Source: an uncultured Clostridium sp. | Lineage (GTDB): Bacteria > Bacillota > Clostridia > Lachnospirales > Lachnospiraceae | Length of the DNA stretch: 56,166 nt | Direction: 5' to 3' | NCBI GenBank assembly: GCA_900555045.1 | Contig: USJW01000016.1 | Location: forward strand, 1 to 56,166 | Shown: positions 47,030 to 56,106 of the stretch, piece by piece | Layout of the letters: every line of letters starts with the position of its first letter | Position numbering within the stretch: the stretch's first letter is position 1 | Made by a program: the position numbers and the translations under genes | Notes under the pieces: model-generated | Database searches by the model: none | What the model was told of the DNA's origin: nothing | Seen by the model: the letters and a program-made list of their open reading frames with translations, nothing else

Positions 47030-47983
47030 CTATGCCAGCACAATCCCCATCAACAGCTTTAAGAATCTCTCGTAATTGGCACTCTCGCCGATCTCCACAA
47101 CAGGGAGATCCTCCCAAACAAAATGGTGCCTGCTGTCGAGCACCGTCATCCCAAGGGTCAGGCCGTCCTTCGTCTCGATTCCCACATGCCCGGCAAATGT
47201 TTTAACGAGAGTGGGGTCAATGGCATACCCCACTGCCATGCAGTCGATCACCGCGCAGTATGCCTCAAAACCTCTCTCATTGACAAAGCGGATTGCCTGC
47301 AGGAAAAATTTGGCCTCCGGCCTCTGGCTTTGCTCCAGCATATGGATGTCTTTGTCCGTCAGGTTTACATCAAAGTGGGTTGCCACATCCAATCCGAGGG
47401 CGACTAGCTTTACCCCCGACTTGTATACAATCTCTGCGGCCTCCGGATCCACGTAGACATTCCACTCGCTCTGCGGCGTATCCCCGGTTGCGTTGGCATA
47501 GGCGTATCGGTTAAGTCCGAACGCCCCGGAAATCGCGTAGATCCCCGCAATCATCGGTTTAATTTCCGGCGCCTGCTTCATGGCCATCGCTACATTGCTC
47601 ATCGGTCCAGTGCAGAGAATGAACACTTCGCCCGGATGGGCTTTGACCGTGTCGATTATCAGCTCTACGGCATGGCGCGGGCAGAGCGGTGTTGCCGGGT
47701 CGGGAAGGTTGTTTTCCGCCTGGCCATCCTCCCCGTGAGTAAATGGATCCTTCGGGCGCTTCCGGACCATAGGCTCCGACATTCCTCTGCCCACCGGAAT
47801 TTCACTCCGGCCGATCAGCTCCAGTATCTTTAACGCATTTTTGCTGGTCACGTCCACCGGATAATTCCCACTGGCGGCCGTAATCGCCATTACCTCCAGA
47901 GCTTCCGATTTGCAGGCCATAATAATCGCCATCGAATCATCCATTCCTGGATCACAGTCCAGAATTATTTTCTTTCTACCCAT
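47030..47983 (-). CDS. Inosine/uridine-preferring nucleoside hydrolase
   Basis: A 317-residue enzyme that cleaves the N-glycosidic bond of ribonucleosides to base and ribose. The Ca2+-binding signature I-L-D-C-D-P-G-M-D-D-S is at residues 7-17; the family has D-x-D-P-G-x-D-D. The L-C-T-G-P-M-S-N-V-A motif is near residue 121, and the base-side region E-W-N-V-Y-V-D-P-E-A-A near residue 168 also fits. There is no signal peptide, so it acts in the cytoplasm. It lies 45 nt after the sulfatase and 14 nt before the tandem deoxyribosyltransferase gene. Confidence 0.93.
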   Translation of the reverse strand: MGRKKIILDCDPGMDDSMAIIMACKSEALEVMAITAASGNYPVDVTSKNALKILELIGRSEIPVGRGMSEPMVRKRPKDPFTHGEDGQAENNLPDPATPLCPRHAVELIIDTVKAHPGEVFILCTGPMSNVAMAMKQAPEIKPMIAGIYAISGAFGLNRYAYANATGDTPQSEWNVYVDPEAAEIVYKSGVKLVALGLDVATHFDVNLTDKDIHMLEQSQRPEAKFFLQAIRFVNERGFEAYCAVIDCMAVGYAIDPTLVKTFAGHVGIETKDGLTLGMTVLDSRHHFVWEDLPVVEIGESANYERFLKLLMGIVLA

Positions 47984-48028
47984 CAGTTCCCCGTCCTCTC
48001 CTCCCTATGCCCGGCTTCTGCCTCGCTG

Positions 48029-49495
48029 CTAATCGACCTGAAAGTGGTCCCCATACTGTCTTACCGCCTCCCTCAGCCGTTCCTTTGCCTCCCCGACCAC
48101 TCCCCGAAAACAATCCGCCATGATCAGGTTATTCAGCTCAAATGGATCCGTTTCCAAGTCATAGAGCTCATCTAAGTCATCCACATGCGCAATGTATTTA
48201 TATCTCCCCCACCGAAGCATTCTCTGCGGGAACTCCCGTTTATAGCAGCCAAAGGTCTCACACATCAGCTGTTTTCGCGGCTGGCCTCCCAGCAGGTTGA
48301 CCCCGTCCATGGTGTATTCCGGTCGAACGCCTGCCGCGGCCAGAATCGTCACAGGCAAATCCAGATTGGAAGCCAGATCCCGGCAATGTTCCCCCTGAAG
48401 GATATGGCCGTCCCAACGCATGACCATGGGAATTTTCATCGTCTCCTCGACCATAAGCGTTTCTTTGTTGAACAGACCTCCATGAGCCCCCACAATATCC
48501 CCGTGATCCGCGGTGAGGATGATCAGCGTGTTTTCAGCCAGAGACAGACTCTCCAACTTGTCAACCACACGGCCCAGAGCGTCATCCACCATCATTGCAT
48601 GCTCATAGCTTCTGGCCAGCACCCTGCTTGTCTGCGTCCAGTCCATTCCGTCCATGCAGCTCCAAAACTGTTTGGAGTAGGCATAGTTTGACGGCTTATT
48701 CTCGTATGTCTCCCCGAAGCTGGGATGCTCGGCCAGCTTTTCAGCGTCCACACTGCCATAAAAAGGATCCGCTACATCATATGGATGGTGTGGCCCCCAA
48801 ACATCCACTTTCAGCAAAAACGGCTCGTCACTCTGACCCCCGGCATACTCATCCAGCCAACGGCACGCTAAATCCGAGATAAAATACGCCTCATGCGTCT
48901 CCTTTGGCGTCAGAAGGTGCCCGGCCGCGTGGTGAGGGCCGAATGCCATCTCATGGGGTCTCGTCAGATCAAAAATCTTTCCCACTGTTTCCGGCTCATC
49001 CGCACTCCAGAGGATTTTCACCTCCGGCTTATGTAAATGGTACCTCTCAAGGTATCGCCTGTATTCTTCCGTGCGCAGCGGCGCCCCATACCAGGGCAGA
49101 CTGAAGCCCTCCCACCCAAAATCAGCCGCAGTTTTGGATCCCCCATACCATTTTCCCATCTGCACGATCCGGTAGCCCGATTTTTTGAGCGCCCATGCAA
49201 ACAGCTCCTCCGGACGGTCAAAGTCAAGACGGGTGTCTTTCTCCAGGGGAGAGTGCTCATCTTTGGCCGGATTCAGCTCCATTTTGTGGTGATGCGGGTA
49301 CATTCCGGTCAACATCGAGGCCCGCGCAGGCGTGCACAGAGGACAAACTGTGTAAGCCTCCTCATATGTACGTCCCGCCTGGGCCAGACGCTCATAGGTT
49401 TTCAAACCACCCCTGTACTCATTCTGATATTGATAATGGTTGGCAAATACCTGATGATCCGTCGTAAGCCATACAATGTTTGGTCTTTTTTCCAT
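48029..49495 (-). CDS. Cytoplasmic sulfatase
   Basis: A 488-residue type I sulfatase. P-N-I-V-W-L-T-T-D-H at residues 5-14 carries the first metal-binding Asp. The formylglycine signature C-x-P-x-R is at residues 54-58 (C-T-P-A-R), followed by A-S-M-L-T-G, so C54 must be converted by a maturase encoded elsewhere. The later D-H-G-D metal motif is near residue 336. Some related enzymes hydrolyse phosphonate or phosphate esters. No signal peptide is present, unlike most sulfatases of gut bacteria, so the substrate must be imported first. It starts 10 nt after the ABC permease stops. Confidence 0.9.
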   Translation of the reverse strand: MEKRPNIVWLTTDHQVFANHYQYQNEYRGGLKTYERLAQAGRTYEEAYTVCPLCTPARASMLTGMYPHHHKMELNPAKDEHSPLEKDTRLDFDRPEELFAWALKKSGYRIVQMGKWYGGSKTAADFGWEGFSLPWYGAPLRTEEYRRYLERYHLHKPEVKILWSADEPETVGKIFDLTRPHEMAFGPHHAAGHLLTPKETHEAYFISDLACRWLDEYAGGQSDEPFLLKVDVWGPHHPYDVADPFYGSVDAEKLAEHPSFGETYENKPSNYAYSKQFWSCMDGMDWTQTSRVLARSYEHAMMVDDALGRVVDKLESLSLAENTLIILTADHGDIVGAHGGLFNKETLMVEETMKIPMVMRWDGHILQGEHCRDLASNLDLPVTILAAAGVRPEYTMDGVNLLGGQPRKQLMCETFGCYKREFPQRMLRWGRYKYIAHVDDLDELYDLETDPFELNNLIMADCFRGVVGEAKERLREAVRQYGDHFQVD

Positions 49496-49505
49496 AATTT
49501 CCTCC

Positions 49506-50345
49506 TCAACTCTTTAGCGCTCCTTCTGTCATCCCTCCAATAATCTGCTGCTGCAAAAGAGCGTATATGATGATCATAGGAATAATCGATATCATAATTC
49601 CGGCACACAGAGAGCCGTAATTGACGATGTACTCGCTTCGCAAAAGCATAATTCCCTGGGTGATTGTCTGCATCGTCTGCTTCAACAGAATGACATAGGA
49701 AAACAGGAAGTCATTCCAGGAATTGATGAAGGTTATGACCGCCACGGTAAATAAGGATGGCTTTGACATGGGGAGCACAATCAAAAAGAAGATGTGGTAC
49801 AAGCTGGCTCCGTCCACGGTGGCCGCCTCCTCCAATTCCAGCGGGAGATCGCGCATAAAGTTCGTGATAATGAAAATATTCAGTGATATGTTGCTGGCGA
49901 TCAGCACCAGAATCAGGCCCCACAAATTGTTCAGCAGATTCATGGTTTTCAGGATCATGAATGTGGGAATGAGCAGTGTGTGGATGGGAATCATAAGTCC
50001 CAGCGTAAATAAACTCAGCATGCGCTCCCTGTGGCGCACCACTCTCACAACACAGTACGCCGCCATCGCGCAGGCCATCACGCAGATGGATACTGTGGCG
50101 ATGGAAACGATCATGCTGTTCAAGAAGTTGCGCGGAAGCTGGCTTCGACCGATCACGTACTTGTAATTCTCAAAATTCAGTGCTTTGGGAAATGCAAAAG
50201 GATTCGTCAGTATATCATAATTGTCCCGGACAGAGCTGAACAGGATCCAAATGAAGGGGTAGAAAAAAATCAAAAGAAAAAATAGCATGATCAAATATTT
50301 GATCCCCACAGCCAGCCTCCTGACACCGTTTACCTTTTCCTTCAC
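49506..50345 (-). CDS. Sugar ABC transporter permease, MalG/UgpE type
   Basis: A 279-residue inner-membrane permease with six likely spans, starting at about residue 14. The ATPase-docking EAA motif reads E-E-A-A-T-V-D-G-A-S near residues 186-195, followed by F-F-L-I-V-L-P-M-S-K-P. The N-terminal F-Y-P-F-I-W-I-L-F-S-S is typical of the second permease in family-1 carbohydrate systems. It forms the channel with the permease 37 nt upstream. No ATPase gene is in the operon, so a shared MsmK/MalK-type ATPase encoded elsewhere is probably used. Confidence 0.93.
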   Translation of the reverse strand: MKEKVNGVRRLAVGIKYLIMLFFLLIFFYPFIWILFSSVRDNYDILTNPFAFPKALNFENYKYVIGRSQLPRNFLNSMIVSIATVSICVMACAMAAYCVVRVVRHRERMLSLFTLGLMIPIHTLLIPTFMILKTMNLLNNLWGLILVLIASNISLNIFIITNFMRDLPLELEEAATVDGASLYHIFFLIVLPMSKPSLFTVAVITFINSWNDFLFSYVILLKQTMQTITQGIMLLRSEYIVNYGSLCAGIMISIIPMIIIYALLQQQIIGGMTEGALKS

Positions 50346-50382
50346 AGCTGTACCTCTCTTTCATTATCACACATCAACTTTC

Positions 50383-51255
50383 TCACTCTCTGTCTCTCAG
50401 GACAAACCGGTTTATGAAGAACGTGATGGCCAGCGTGTAAACCATAATTGTCATAGTAATCGCGCTCCCATATCCAAACCGGCTCTCCGAGAAGGCCGTC
50501 CGCAGCATGTACAGCGCCACATAGGAGGAGGTCACCCCCGGCCCTCCCTCCGTCAGAACCATCGGGTGTACAAATGCCTTGAGGGCGCCTGTGAGCCCCA
50601 GCACCAGACAGATCCGGCATGCATTCTTTGCCAGTGGCAGTGCGATGTAGAAGAATGTCTGTACGGTATTGGCGCCGTCAATCTGGGAGCTCTCAAACAT
50701 TTCCTTCGGTATCCCCTGCAGCCCTGCCAGCATAATGACAAAATAATATCCGATAAACTGCCATATCTGCGGCACCATCACCGCCCCCAGGACGGTATCC
50801 TTGTTGGACAGCCATGCTACCTTGTCATGGATAATCCCAAGCTTCATCAAAATGGGGTTGACGATCCCCACTTCCCCATTGTAGAAGAGGGAGAACATGA
50901 CGCCTATGATAATAGGCGCCACTACCGTCGGAAGGAAATAGACGGTCCGACATAATTTCATCCCGAAACGGGACCGGAATACCATGTAGGCCAGCACAAT
51001 TGCCAGCGGCACCTGCACGAACGCGCTGGCCAACACTAACAACACGGTATTCCTGAGCACTTGCCAGTAATTCTGGTCGTGAAGAATCTGAATATAATTG
51101 TCCAGTCCAAGAAAATGCATTTTTCCCACAACGTTCCAGTCGGTAAAGCCGATTCCAAAGGACGTCACAATCGAGATAATGATAAACAAAAGGTACAGGG
51201 ACAACGCGGGGGCCAGAAATACAGTTTTGAATAGACGGTTATTCCTTCTCATCAT
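50383..51255 (-). CDS. Sugar ABC transporter permease, MalF/UgpA type
   Basis: A 290-residue membrane protein with six likely spans. The opening L-F-L-A-P-A-L-S-L-Y-type segment (here F-L-A-P-A-L-S-L-Y-L-L) is typical of the first permease. The EAA-type loop reads E-M-F-E-S-S-Q-I-D-G-A-N near residue 188, followed by F-F-Y-I-A-L-P-L-A. It pairs with the downstream permease and receives substrate from the binding lipoprotein, whose gene ends 18 nt upstream. Confidence 0.93.
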   Translation of the reverse strand: MMRRNNRLFKTVFLAPALSLYLLFIIISIVTSFGIGFTDWNVVGKMHFLGLDNYIQILHDQNYWQVLRNTVLLVLASAFVQVPLAIVLAYMVFRSRFGMKLCRTVYFLPTVVAPIIIGVMFSLFYNGEVGIVNPILMKLGIIHDKVAWLSNKDTVLGAVMVPQIWQFIGYYFVIMLAGLQGIPKEMFESSQIDGANTVQTFFYIALPLAKNACRICLVLGLTGALKAFVHPMVLTEGGPGVTSSYVALYMLRTAFSESRFGYGSAITMTIMVYTLAITFFINRFVLRDRE

Positions 51256-51273
51256 GATATTCTCCCTGCCGTT

Positions 51274-52653
51274 TTAATGCTTTGTTTTATCCAGCTGCGC
51301 CTGCACTTTCTGGACAAATTCGTCCGCGTTGATAATACCGGCATACAGCTCATCCAGAGCCGTCCGGTATACCACATCGGATTCCGTGTCGGGCAGAACA
51401 GATGGTACATATTTGACGATCTTTTTTCCCTGCACAAAATCGTACACCTCGCCGTACAGCCGGCTCACCTTGCTCTTATCAATCTTTACCGTATTTTTGG
51501 CGGAGAACCAGCCCGATTTATAAGTAAACTCCTCATGAAGTTTGTCAGAATTTAAAAAATCTAATATTTCGATCATCGCTGCCTGCTTTTTCGGATCCTC
51601 AAATGATTTCTTATTGATGCACCAGCAGCCTCCCTGTCCTCCCGCAGTGATCGTGTTCGGATCCACATCCGCTCCCTCAATCTTTGGATACGCAATCACC
51701 ACGGACTTGTCCAGGACTGCCTCGGAAAAGGTTACAATCCGCTCCGCCTGCGTCCAGACCAATGCCGCTTTTTCCTGATCGTAGAGCGCGGTCTGCATGT
51801 CCCAGCTTCCGTTCGCTACCGTGTCATCCGGGAATATGCCATCCTTGCGCATGGTTTCAATCGCTTTTGCCGCTCCATAAATAGAGACTCCTGAGAAATC
51901 CCCCTTCTGCACGGCTGCCGCATCCGCATCATTGGAGGAGAACATTCCCCACAGATACCCAAAAAATGTGTGGCCGGGGGCCCCGCCCTTACTTCCAATC
52001 GACTGCGGAATATAGCCGTTTTCCCGCAATATCTTCGCGTCGGCCCGCCATTCCTCATAATTCGTCGGAATCGCAATGCCGCACTTATCAAATATTTCCT
52101 TATTTGCCATGCCGAAGGATATTGTCGTATCCGTCGGAACGGCTAGTGGAATATCGTCCACCGTGACGAAAAACCATGAATCGTCCTTGTAATCCTCTGC
52201 TTTTACCGTAGGGGACAACTTGAAGTAATCTCTCACATCCAACAATGCTCCACTCTCAGCGAACTGCGCCAGACCCGCGGGCTCCGCTGAATTAAAAAAG
52301 ATATCCGGAAGATTGTCCGAAGCCAGATCCAGCTTCAGCTTATTTCGGTAATCTGTGACCCCGCCAGTCAAAGCGATTCCTTCCAGATCCAGCTCAATCG
52401 TATCCTTGTGCTCCTCCATAAATTCTCCCAGAAGGCGCTCCCACGGCTCCAGATTGGGGCTGGCTCCCACGTAACCGTGCTGGATTCGAATTTTCACCGG
52501 TTCCTGTTTGGCTTCTGTCTGCTTACCCTCTGCCTCTGTTTTCGCCTTCTCTCCCCCTGTTCCGGCCGGTTGTTGGTTTCCAGAGCACCCAGCCAACCCG
52601 GACAGCATCATCAGGCTCATCCCCATCGCAATCCATCTCATTCTCCTTCTCAT
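51274..52653 (-). CDS. Family-1 solute-binding lipoprotein of the sulfatase operon
   Basis: A 459-residue extracellular binding protein. The lipobox L-A-G-C places the lipidated Cys at residue 23. A Glu/Lys/Gln-rich spacer (residues 24-52) precedes the binding domain, as is common in surface lipoproteins of Clostridia. Family landmarks are N-L-P-D-I-F-F-N-S near residue 132 and P-T-N-Y-E-E-W near residue 195. It captures the operon's substrate outside the cell for the two permeases. It is the first gene after the two-component system, with 188 nt between that probably hold the regulated promoter. Confidence 0.92.
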   Translation of the reverse strand: MRRRMRWIAMGMSLMMLSGLAGCSGNQQPAGTGGEKAKTEAEGKQTEAKQEPVKIRIQHGYVGASPNLEPWERLLGEFMEEHKDTIELDLEGIALTGGVTDYRNKLKLDLASDNLPDIFFNSAEPAGLAQFAESGALLDVRDYFKLSPTVKAEDYKDDSWFFVTVDDIPLAVPTDTTISFGMANKEIFDKCGIAIPTNYEEWRADAKILRENGYIPQSIGSKGGAPGHTFFGYLWGMFSSNDADAAAVQKGDFSGVSIYGAAKAIETMRKDGIFPDDTVANGSWDMQTALYDQEKAALVWTQAERIVTFSEAVLDKSVVIAYPKIEGADVDPNTITAGGQGGCWCINKKSFEDPKKQAAMIEILDFLNSDKLHEEFTYKSGWFSAKNTVKIDKSKVSRLYGEVYDFVQGKKIVKYVPSVLPDTESDVVYRTALDELYAGIINADEFVQKVQAQLDKTKH

Positions 52654-52841
52654 ACATGTACCTCCTCCATCACCAACTTACTCTGTGCATCTATACCTAT
52701 ATCTATAGTTTATCAAACTGCAATCACTCTTACCGTATTAAAAACCAACACTTTTGTGGCAATATCAGGAAAAATGAGACAAAAAAAGAGAAACAACAGC
52801 AAAACTTCTGTTTTAGTGTTATTTCTCATCATCTGAATACT
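52654..52841 (-). promoter_or_regulatory. Likely regulated promoter region of the sulfatase operon
   Basis: This 188-nt gap separates the response regulator from the ABC operon. It contains three tandem TATAG-type hexamers (TATAGA, TATAGG, TATAGA on the minus strand, 52690-52707), any of which could be a -10. A TTGATA at 52713-52718 and a TTGCAG further upstream are possible -35 boxes. No terminator hairpin was seen. The YesN-type regulator next to it is the likely activator. Confidence 0.45.
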
Positions 52842-54398
52842 CTATTTTTCCACTCTGTACTGCTGCAATGTGCGCCCAGTGTGCTTTTTATATATTTTGC
52901 TGAAATATCTCCAGTCATTATAGCCAACCTGTTCCGCGATCTCATAGACTTTCAGGTTGGTAGTATCCAACAATTTCTGGGCCTGTTCCACGCGCAGCTG
53001 CGTCAGATACTCCGTAAAGCTCTTCCCCATGGACTGATGGAAGAGTTTTCCAAGATAATTGGGACTCAAACCGATTTTCTCTGCGGTCACTGTCAGAGAC
53101 AGGTTGCTGTCTCCCAGATTCGCTTTTACATACCCCAGCGCCTGATTCACCTCCGCGCGCACGTTGTCCTCCCACATAAAGTCATGCCAGAGCTCCTCCA
53201 GGAAGTGTAACACCTCATCCGAACAGCCCGCATGGCGTATCCGCTTGAACACAGAAAGGTGAAGCTCCTGCGCTTTCGCATCCGGTATATTTTCCAGGTG
53301 TTTTTCTTTTATGATCTCATTTGCCAGCATGGACGCCGCCTCGCTGAACTCTTCTCTGTTAAACCGAAAGTCCTTTGCCTGGCTGCGCAGCTCGTCCATG
53401 GACTGCCCGATTCCCTTTCTCGCCGCGGACAATCCCACCAGCCACGGCTGTGTCTCATCTCCCTTGCGCAGCACCTCCTCACAGAATAACAGTGTTCTGT
53501 CATTGGCGAAAAAGCGTTGCTCCACCGCAGCAGCAGCCTGCCCGTAGGAACGTCTCACCTCGCTCAGACAATCGACAAAGCCCCCTATGCCGATCCAGAT
53601 TCTGCGCCCCGTGGCCTTTGAGATTTCAGATGCCAGCTTTCCCGCGAACTGCCTGCATGCGTCGCTTCTCTTCATGCGGCTGCCGAAAAAAGTACAGATG
53701 ACCACATGCCTGGAGGGAGAACGATAGAGCGTCTCCCCTCTGCACTCCTGGTTCAACACATGAAGAATCTTTCTGCTGATTCTTTCCCCCTCGTCATAGC
53801 TCAAGTCCTCCCCGGTCTCCATCAGCTGCAGAACCAAGACTACACCGCCTGTGTAATCCAGATTCAGGCCGTAGACATCCCGGTAGCGCTCATAGTCCGG
53901 CTCCGTGAACGCCTTTCCCTCCAATATACTCCACAGCAATTCTCCCTTCGCTGCCTTGGTGGTCTCCTCTAAAAATGTCGGAGGTACGCGCATCACCTGC
54001 TCTTTCCAGCGCTTTTGGTCAATCCGCTCCTTCGCCTTGAGGATGGCATTTTGAATGTCCTCCGGCAGCATCTTGGGCTTAAACAGGTAGGCACAAACCC
54101 CATATTCCTCGGCCAGATGGCGATATTCCGGAGTATTGTGGCAGCTGAGGATAATCACTTCCGCATCGCAGCCCATCTGCCGTATGGCTTCGATCAGTTT
54201 AAACCCATCCTTGTACGGCATCCGGATATCCGTCATAATCAAATCCATTTTGATCCGCTTCAGTATTTCCAGCGCGTCATTGGCATTGGAGGCCTCCAAA
54301 GGCTCGTTAAAGCCGTGATAGTGCCAGTCGATGCAGTTTTTTACCCCGACCTTTACCAGATACTCATCGTCCACAATCATGAAATTATACAATTTCAC
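52842..54398 (-). CDS. YesN-type response regulator, AraC output
   Basis: A 518-residue two-component regulator. The receiver domain is at residues 1-120, with acidic I-V-D-D-E and the phosphorylated Asp D57 in M-T-D-I-R-M-P; the conserved Lys is in L-F-K-P-K. A middle region of about 290 residues follows, then an AraC-type double helix-turn-helix at about 415-518 (S-P-N-Y-L-G-K-L-F-H; Y-N-D-W-R-Y-F-S-K-I-Y-K-K). The start is taken as the GTG at 54398, with AAGGAGG 8 nt upstream. It overlaps the kinase gene by 14 nt, so the pair is coupled. It probably activates the sugar ABC/sulfatase operon immediately downstream. Confidence 0.94.
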   Translation of the reverse strand: MKLYNFMIVDDEYLVKVGVKNCIDWHYHGFNEPLEASNANDALEILKRIKMDLIMTDIRMPYKDGFKLIEAIRQMGCDAEVIILSCHNTPEYRHLAEEYGVCAYLFKPKMLPEDIQNAILKAKERIDQKRWKEQVMRVPPTFLEETTKAAKGELLWSILEGKAFTEPDYERYRDVYGLNLDYTGGVVLVLQLMETGEDLSYDEGERISRKILHVLNQECRGETLYRSPSRHVVICTFFGSRMKRSDACRQFAGKLASEISKATGRRIWIGIGGFVDCLSEVRRSYGQAAAAVEQRFFANDRTLLFCEEVLRKGDETQPWLVGLSAARKGIGQSMDELRSQAKDFRFNREEFSEAASMLANEIIKEKHLENIPDAKAQELHLSVFKRIRHAGCSDEVLHFLEELWHDFMWEDNVRAEVNQALGYVKANLGDSNLSLTVTAEKIGLSPNYLGKLFHQSMGKSFTEYLTQLRVEQAQKLLDTTNLKVYEIAEQVGYNDWRYFSKIYKKHTGRTLQQYRVEK

Positions 54399-56106
54399 CC
54401 TCTGTTCCTCCTTCACCGGTCTCTGTCACACGCGGGATACGGATCCGAACGCAGGTTCCCTCGCCCGGCCTGCTCTCGATCTCCAGGCCATAGGCCGCAC
54501 CAAAATTCATTTTCAGGCGCTTCTGTATATTCATTATACCGATGCCGGAAAACCCTTTTTTATTGGGCGCCTCCATCCCGATTCCATTGTCAGCTATCGT
54601 CAACACTAAATCATTCTCTTCCACATAGCCGTCTATGATAATCCGGCCGTCAAACTTATTCTTCGCAAAGCCGTGAAGAATCGCATTTTCGACAATCGGC
54701 TGGAGAATAAATTTCAAAATCCGGCAGTCCATCAGCTCCTCTTTCTCTTCAATCCGGTAATCTACGTCGATCACGCCTCCATACCTGAGACTTTGTATAT
54801 CAATGTAGTTGCGTATAAACTGGATTTCCTGGCTGAGCTTTATATATTTGTCATTGATATTGCAGCTGAACTCCAGCATGTCCACCAGGTTCACAATCGC
54901 CTTGGCTATGTGGGGGACATTTTCAGTCAATGCCATCCACTTAATCCCCTCCAGCACATTGTAAAGGAAATGTGGATTAATCTGAGCCTGAAGCGCTTTT
55001 ATCTCAGCCTCTGACTTTTCCTTCTCCTCAAGAATATTCGCCTCCATCAGCGTTTGGAGCTGATGCGACATCTTGCATAGGCTGTCCCCCAGTGTCTGGA
55101 ATTCCTGATAGTGCGTGACCGGAATTTCCAAATCAAACGTTCCCTCGCTCAGACGTACAAATGCATGGTTCATATGCTTCAGTGGTGTCAGGATCTTCCT
55201 GTACACAGCCACTGCGATTGTCAGGGACACTAACCCCATGATGAAGCCTAAAAGCAGGAGCAAACGCTCCATTTTGTGCATTTTCTGTATATATGCCTGG
55301 TTGCTCACCACCGCTTCCAGAACACAGCCGCTCTTCGGAAGTCCGTATGAAAACGAAAATACCCCCTCTTCTGTGCTGTCTGTAATCTCCACCGTCTCCC
55401 CCCAGCGGTACAGCACGGTCTCATCACCGCTCTTCAGGCAGATATAGAGAGGATCCAAAACATTGAGCCCCTCCAACACCTCTTCATATTTCTCGCTTGG
55501 GATATCAATCTGAATCACGCCGCCCTCCGGCGCATGGCGATAGGGGGCGACTGAATAGACAAAGCTGATTTTCTCATCCGCCGTTCTCGCCATAGGGCGA
55601 ATCCCAATATAGGAGTCACTGTGGGCAGGTACGATGAAAAGCCCCCTCGGAACTTCCTTTTCCCCGATCCACTGATGGTACATGTTCCATAAATTTTCGC
55701 GGCTGGCTGCTGAGTTGGTCGAGTACAATTTCGCGGAATTATAGAGATAAATATCAGAAATGCTGCCGAACGACTGTTTTAAAATGGACATCACCTCATC
55801 TGTCTTTCTGGTTGCCGTCAACCCTTCCAGAGAGCTGTTGTCATAGCCTGTGTCAAACGCATCATAGTAGACAATAAACGAAAAAAGCTTCTGGATTGTC
55901 TCATCCAGCTGAGTATTCACAAAATCCAACTGCAATCCTACCTGCTCAATTGTCTTCTCATTATAAGTATTGACATCATCTGTGACAAACCGTTTCAGTT
56001 CACGGTGAAACAGTAAATTGGCAAGCAGGACTGGCAAGATAGCCAGTATCAAAAACACAATCACTAAATCCACACTCAGACGCCGTTTCATCTTCCCCCG
56101 CCCCAC
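54385..56106 (-). CDS. YesM-type sensor histidine kinase
   Basis: A 573-residue membrane kinase. Membrane segments lie at about residues 13-33 and 278-303, flanking an extracellular sensor of about 245 residues. A HAMP linker (about 304-355) follows, then the His_kinase region with phosphorylated His in Q-I-N-P-H-F-L-Y-N-V-L-E (near residue 386). The ATPase domain shows H-G-F-A-K-N, D-N-G-I-G-M and G-F-S-G-I-G-I-M-N. The start is a GTG with GGAGGGGG 5 nt upstream. It forms a coupled pair with the regulator. A TATAAT (56151-56156, minus strand) is probably its -10; the -35 lies beyond the window edge. Confidence 0.94.
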   Translation of the reverse strand: MGRGKMKRRLSVDLVIVFLILAILPVLLANLLFHRELKRFVTDDVNTYNEKTIEQVGLQLDFVNTQLDETIQKLFSFIVYYDAFDTGYDNSSLEGLTATRKTDEVMSILKQSFGSISDIYLYNSAKLYSTNSAASRENLWNMYHQWIGEKEVPRGLFIVPAHSDSYIGIRPMARTADEKISFVYSVAPYRHAPEGGVIQIDIPSEKYEEVLEGLNVLDPLYICLKSGDETVLYRWGETVEITDSTEEGVFSFSYGLPKSGCVLEAVVSNQAYIQKMHKMERLLLLLGFIMGLVSLTIAVAVYRKILTPLKHMNHAFVRLSEGTFDLEIPVTHYQEFQTLGDSLCKMSHQLQTLMEANILEEKEKSEAEIKALQAQINPHFLYNVLEGIKWMALTENVPHIAKAIVNLVDMLEFSCNINDKYIKLSQEIQFIRNYIDIQSLRYGGVIDVDYRIEEKEELMDCRILKFILQPIVENAILHGFAKNKFDGRIIIDGYVEENDLVLTIADNGIGMEAPNKKGFSGIGIMNIQKRLKMNFGAAYGLEIESRPGEGTCVRIRIPRVTETGEGGTEGEIV

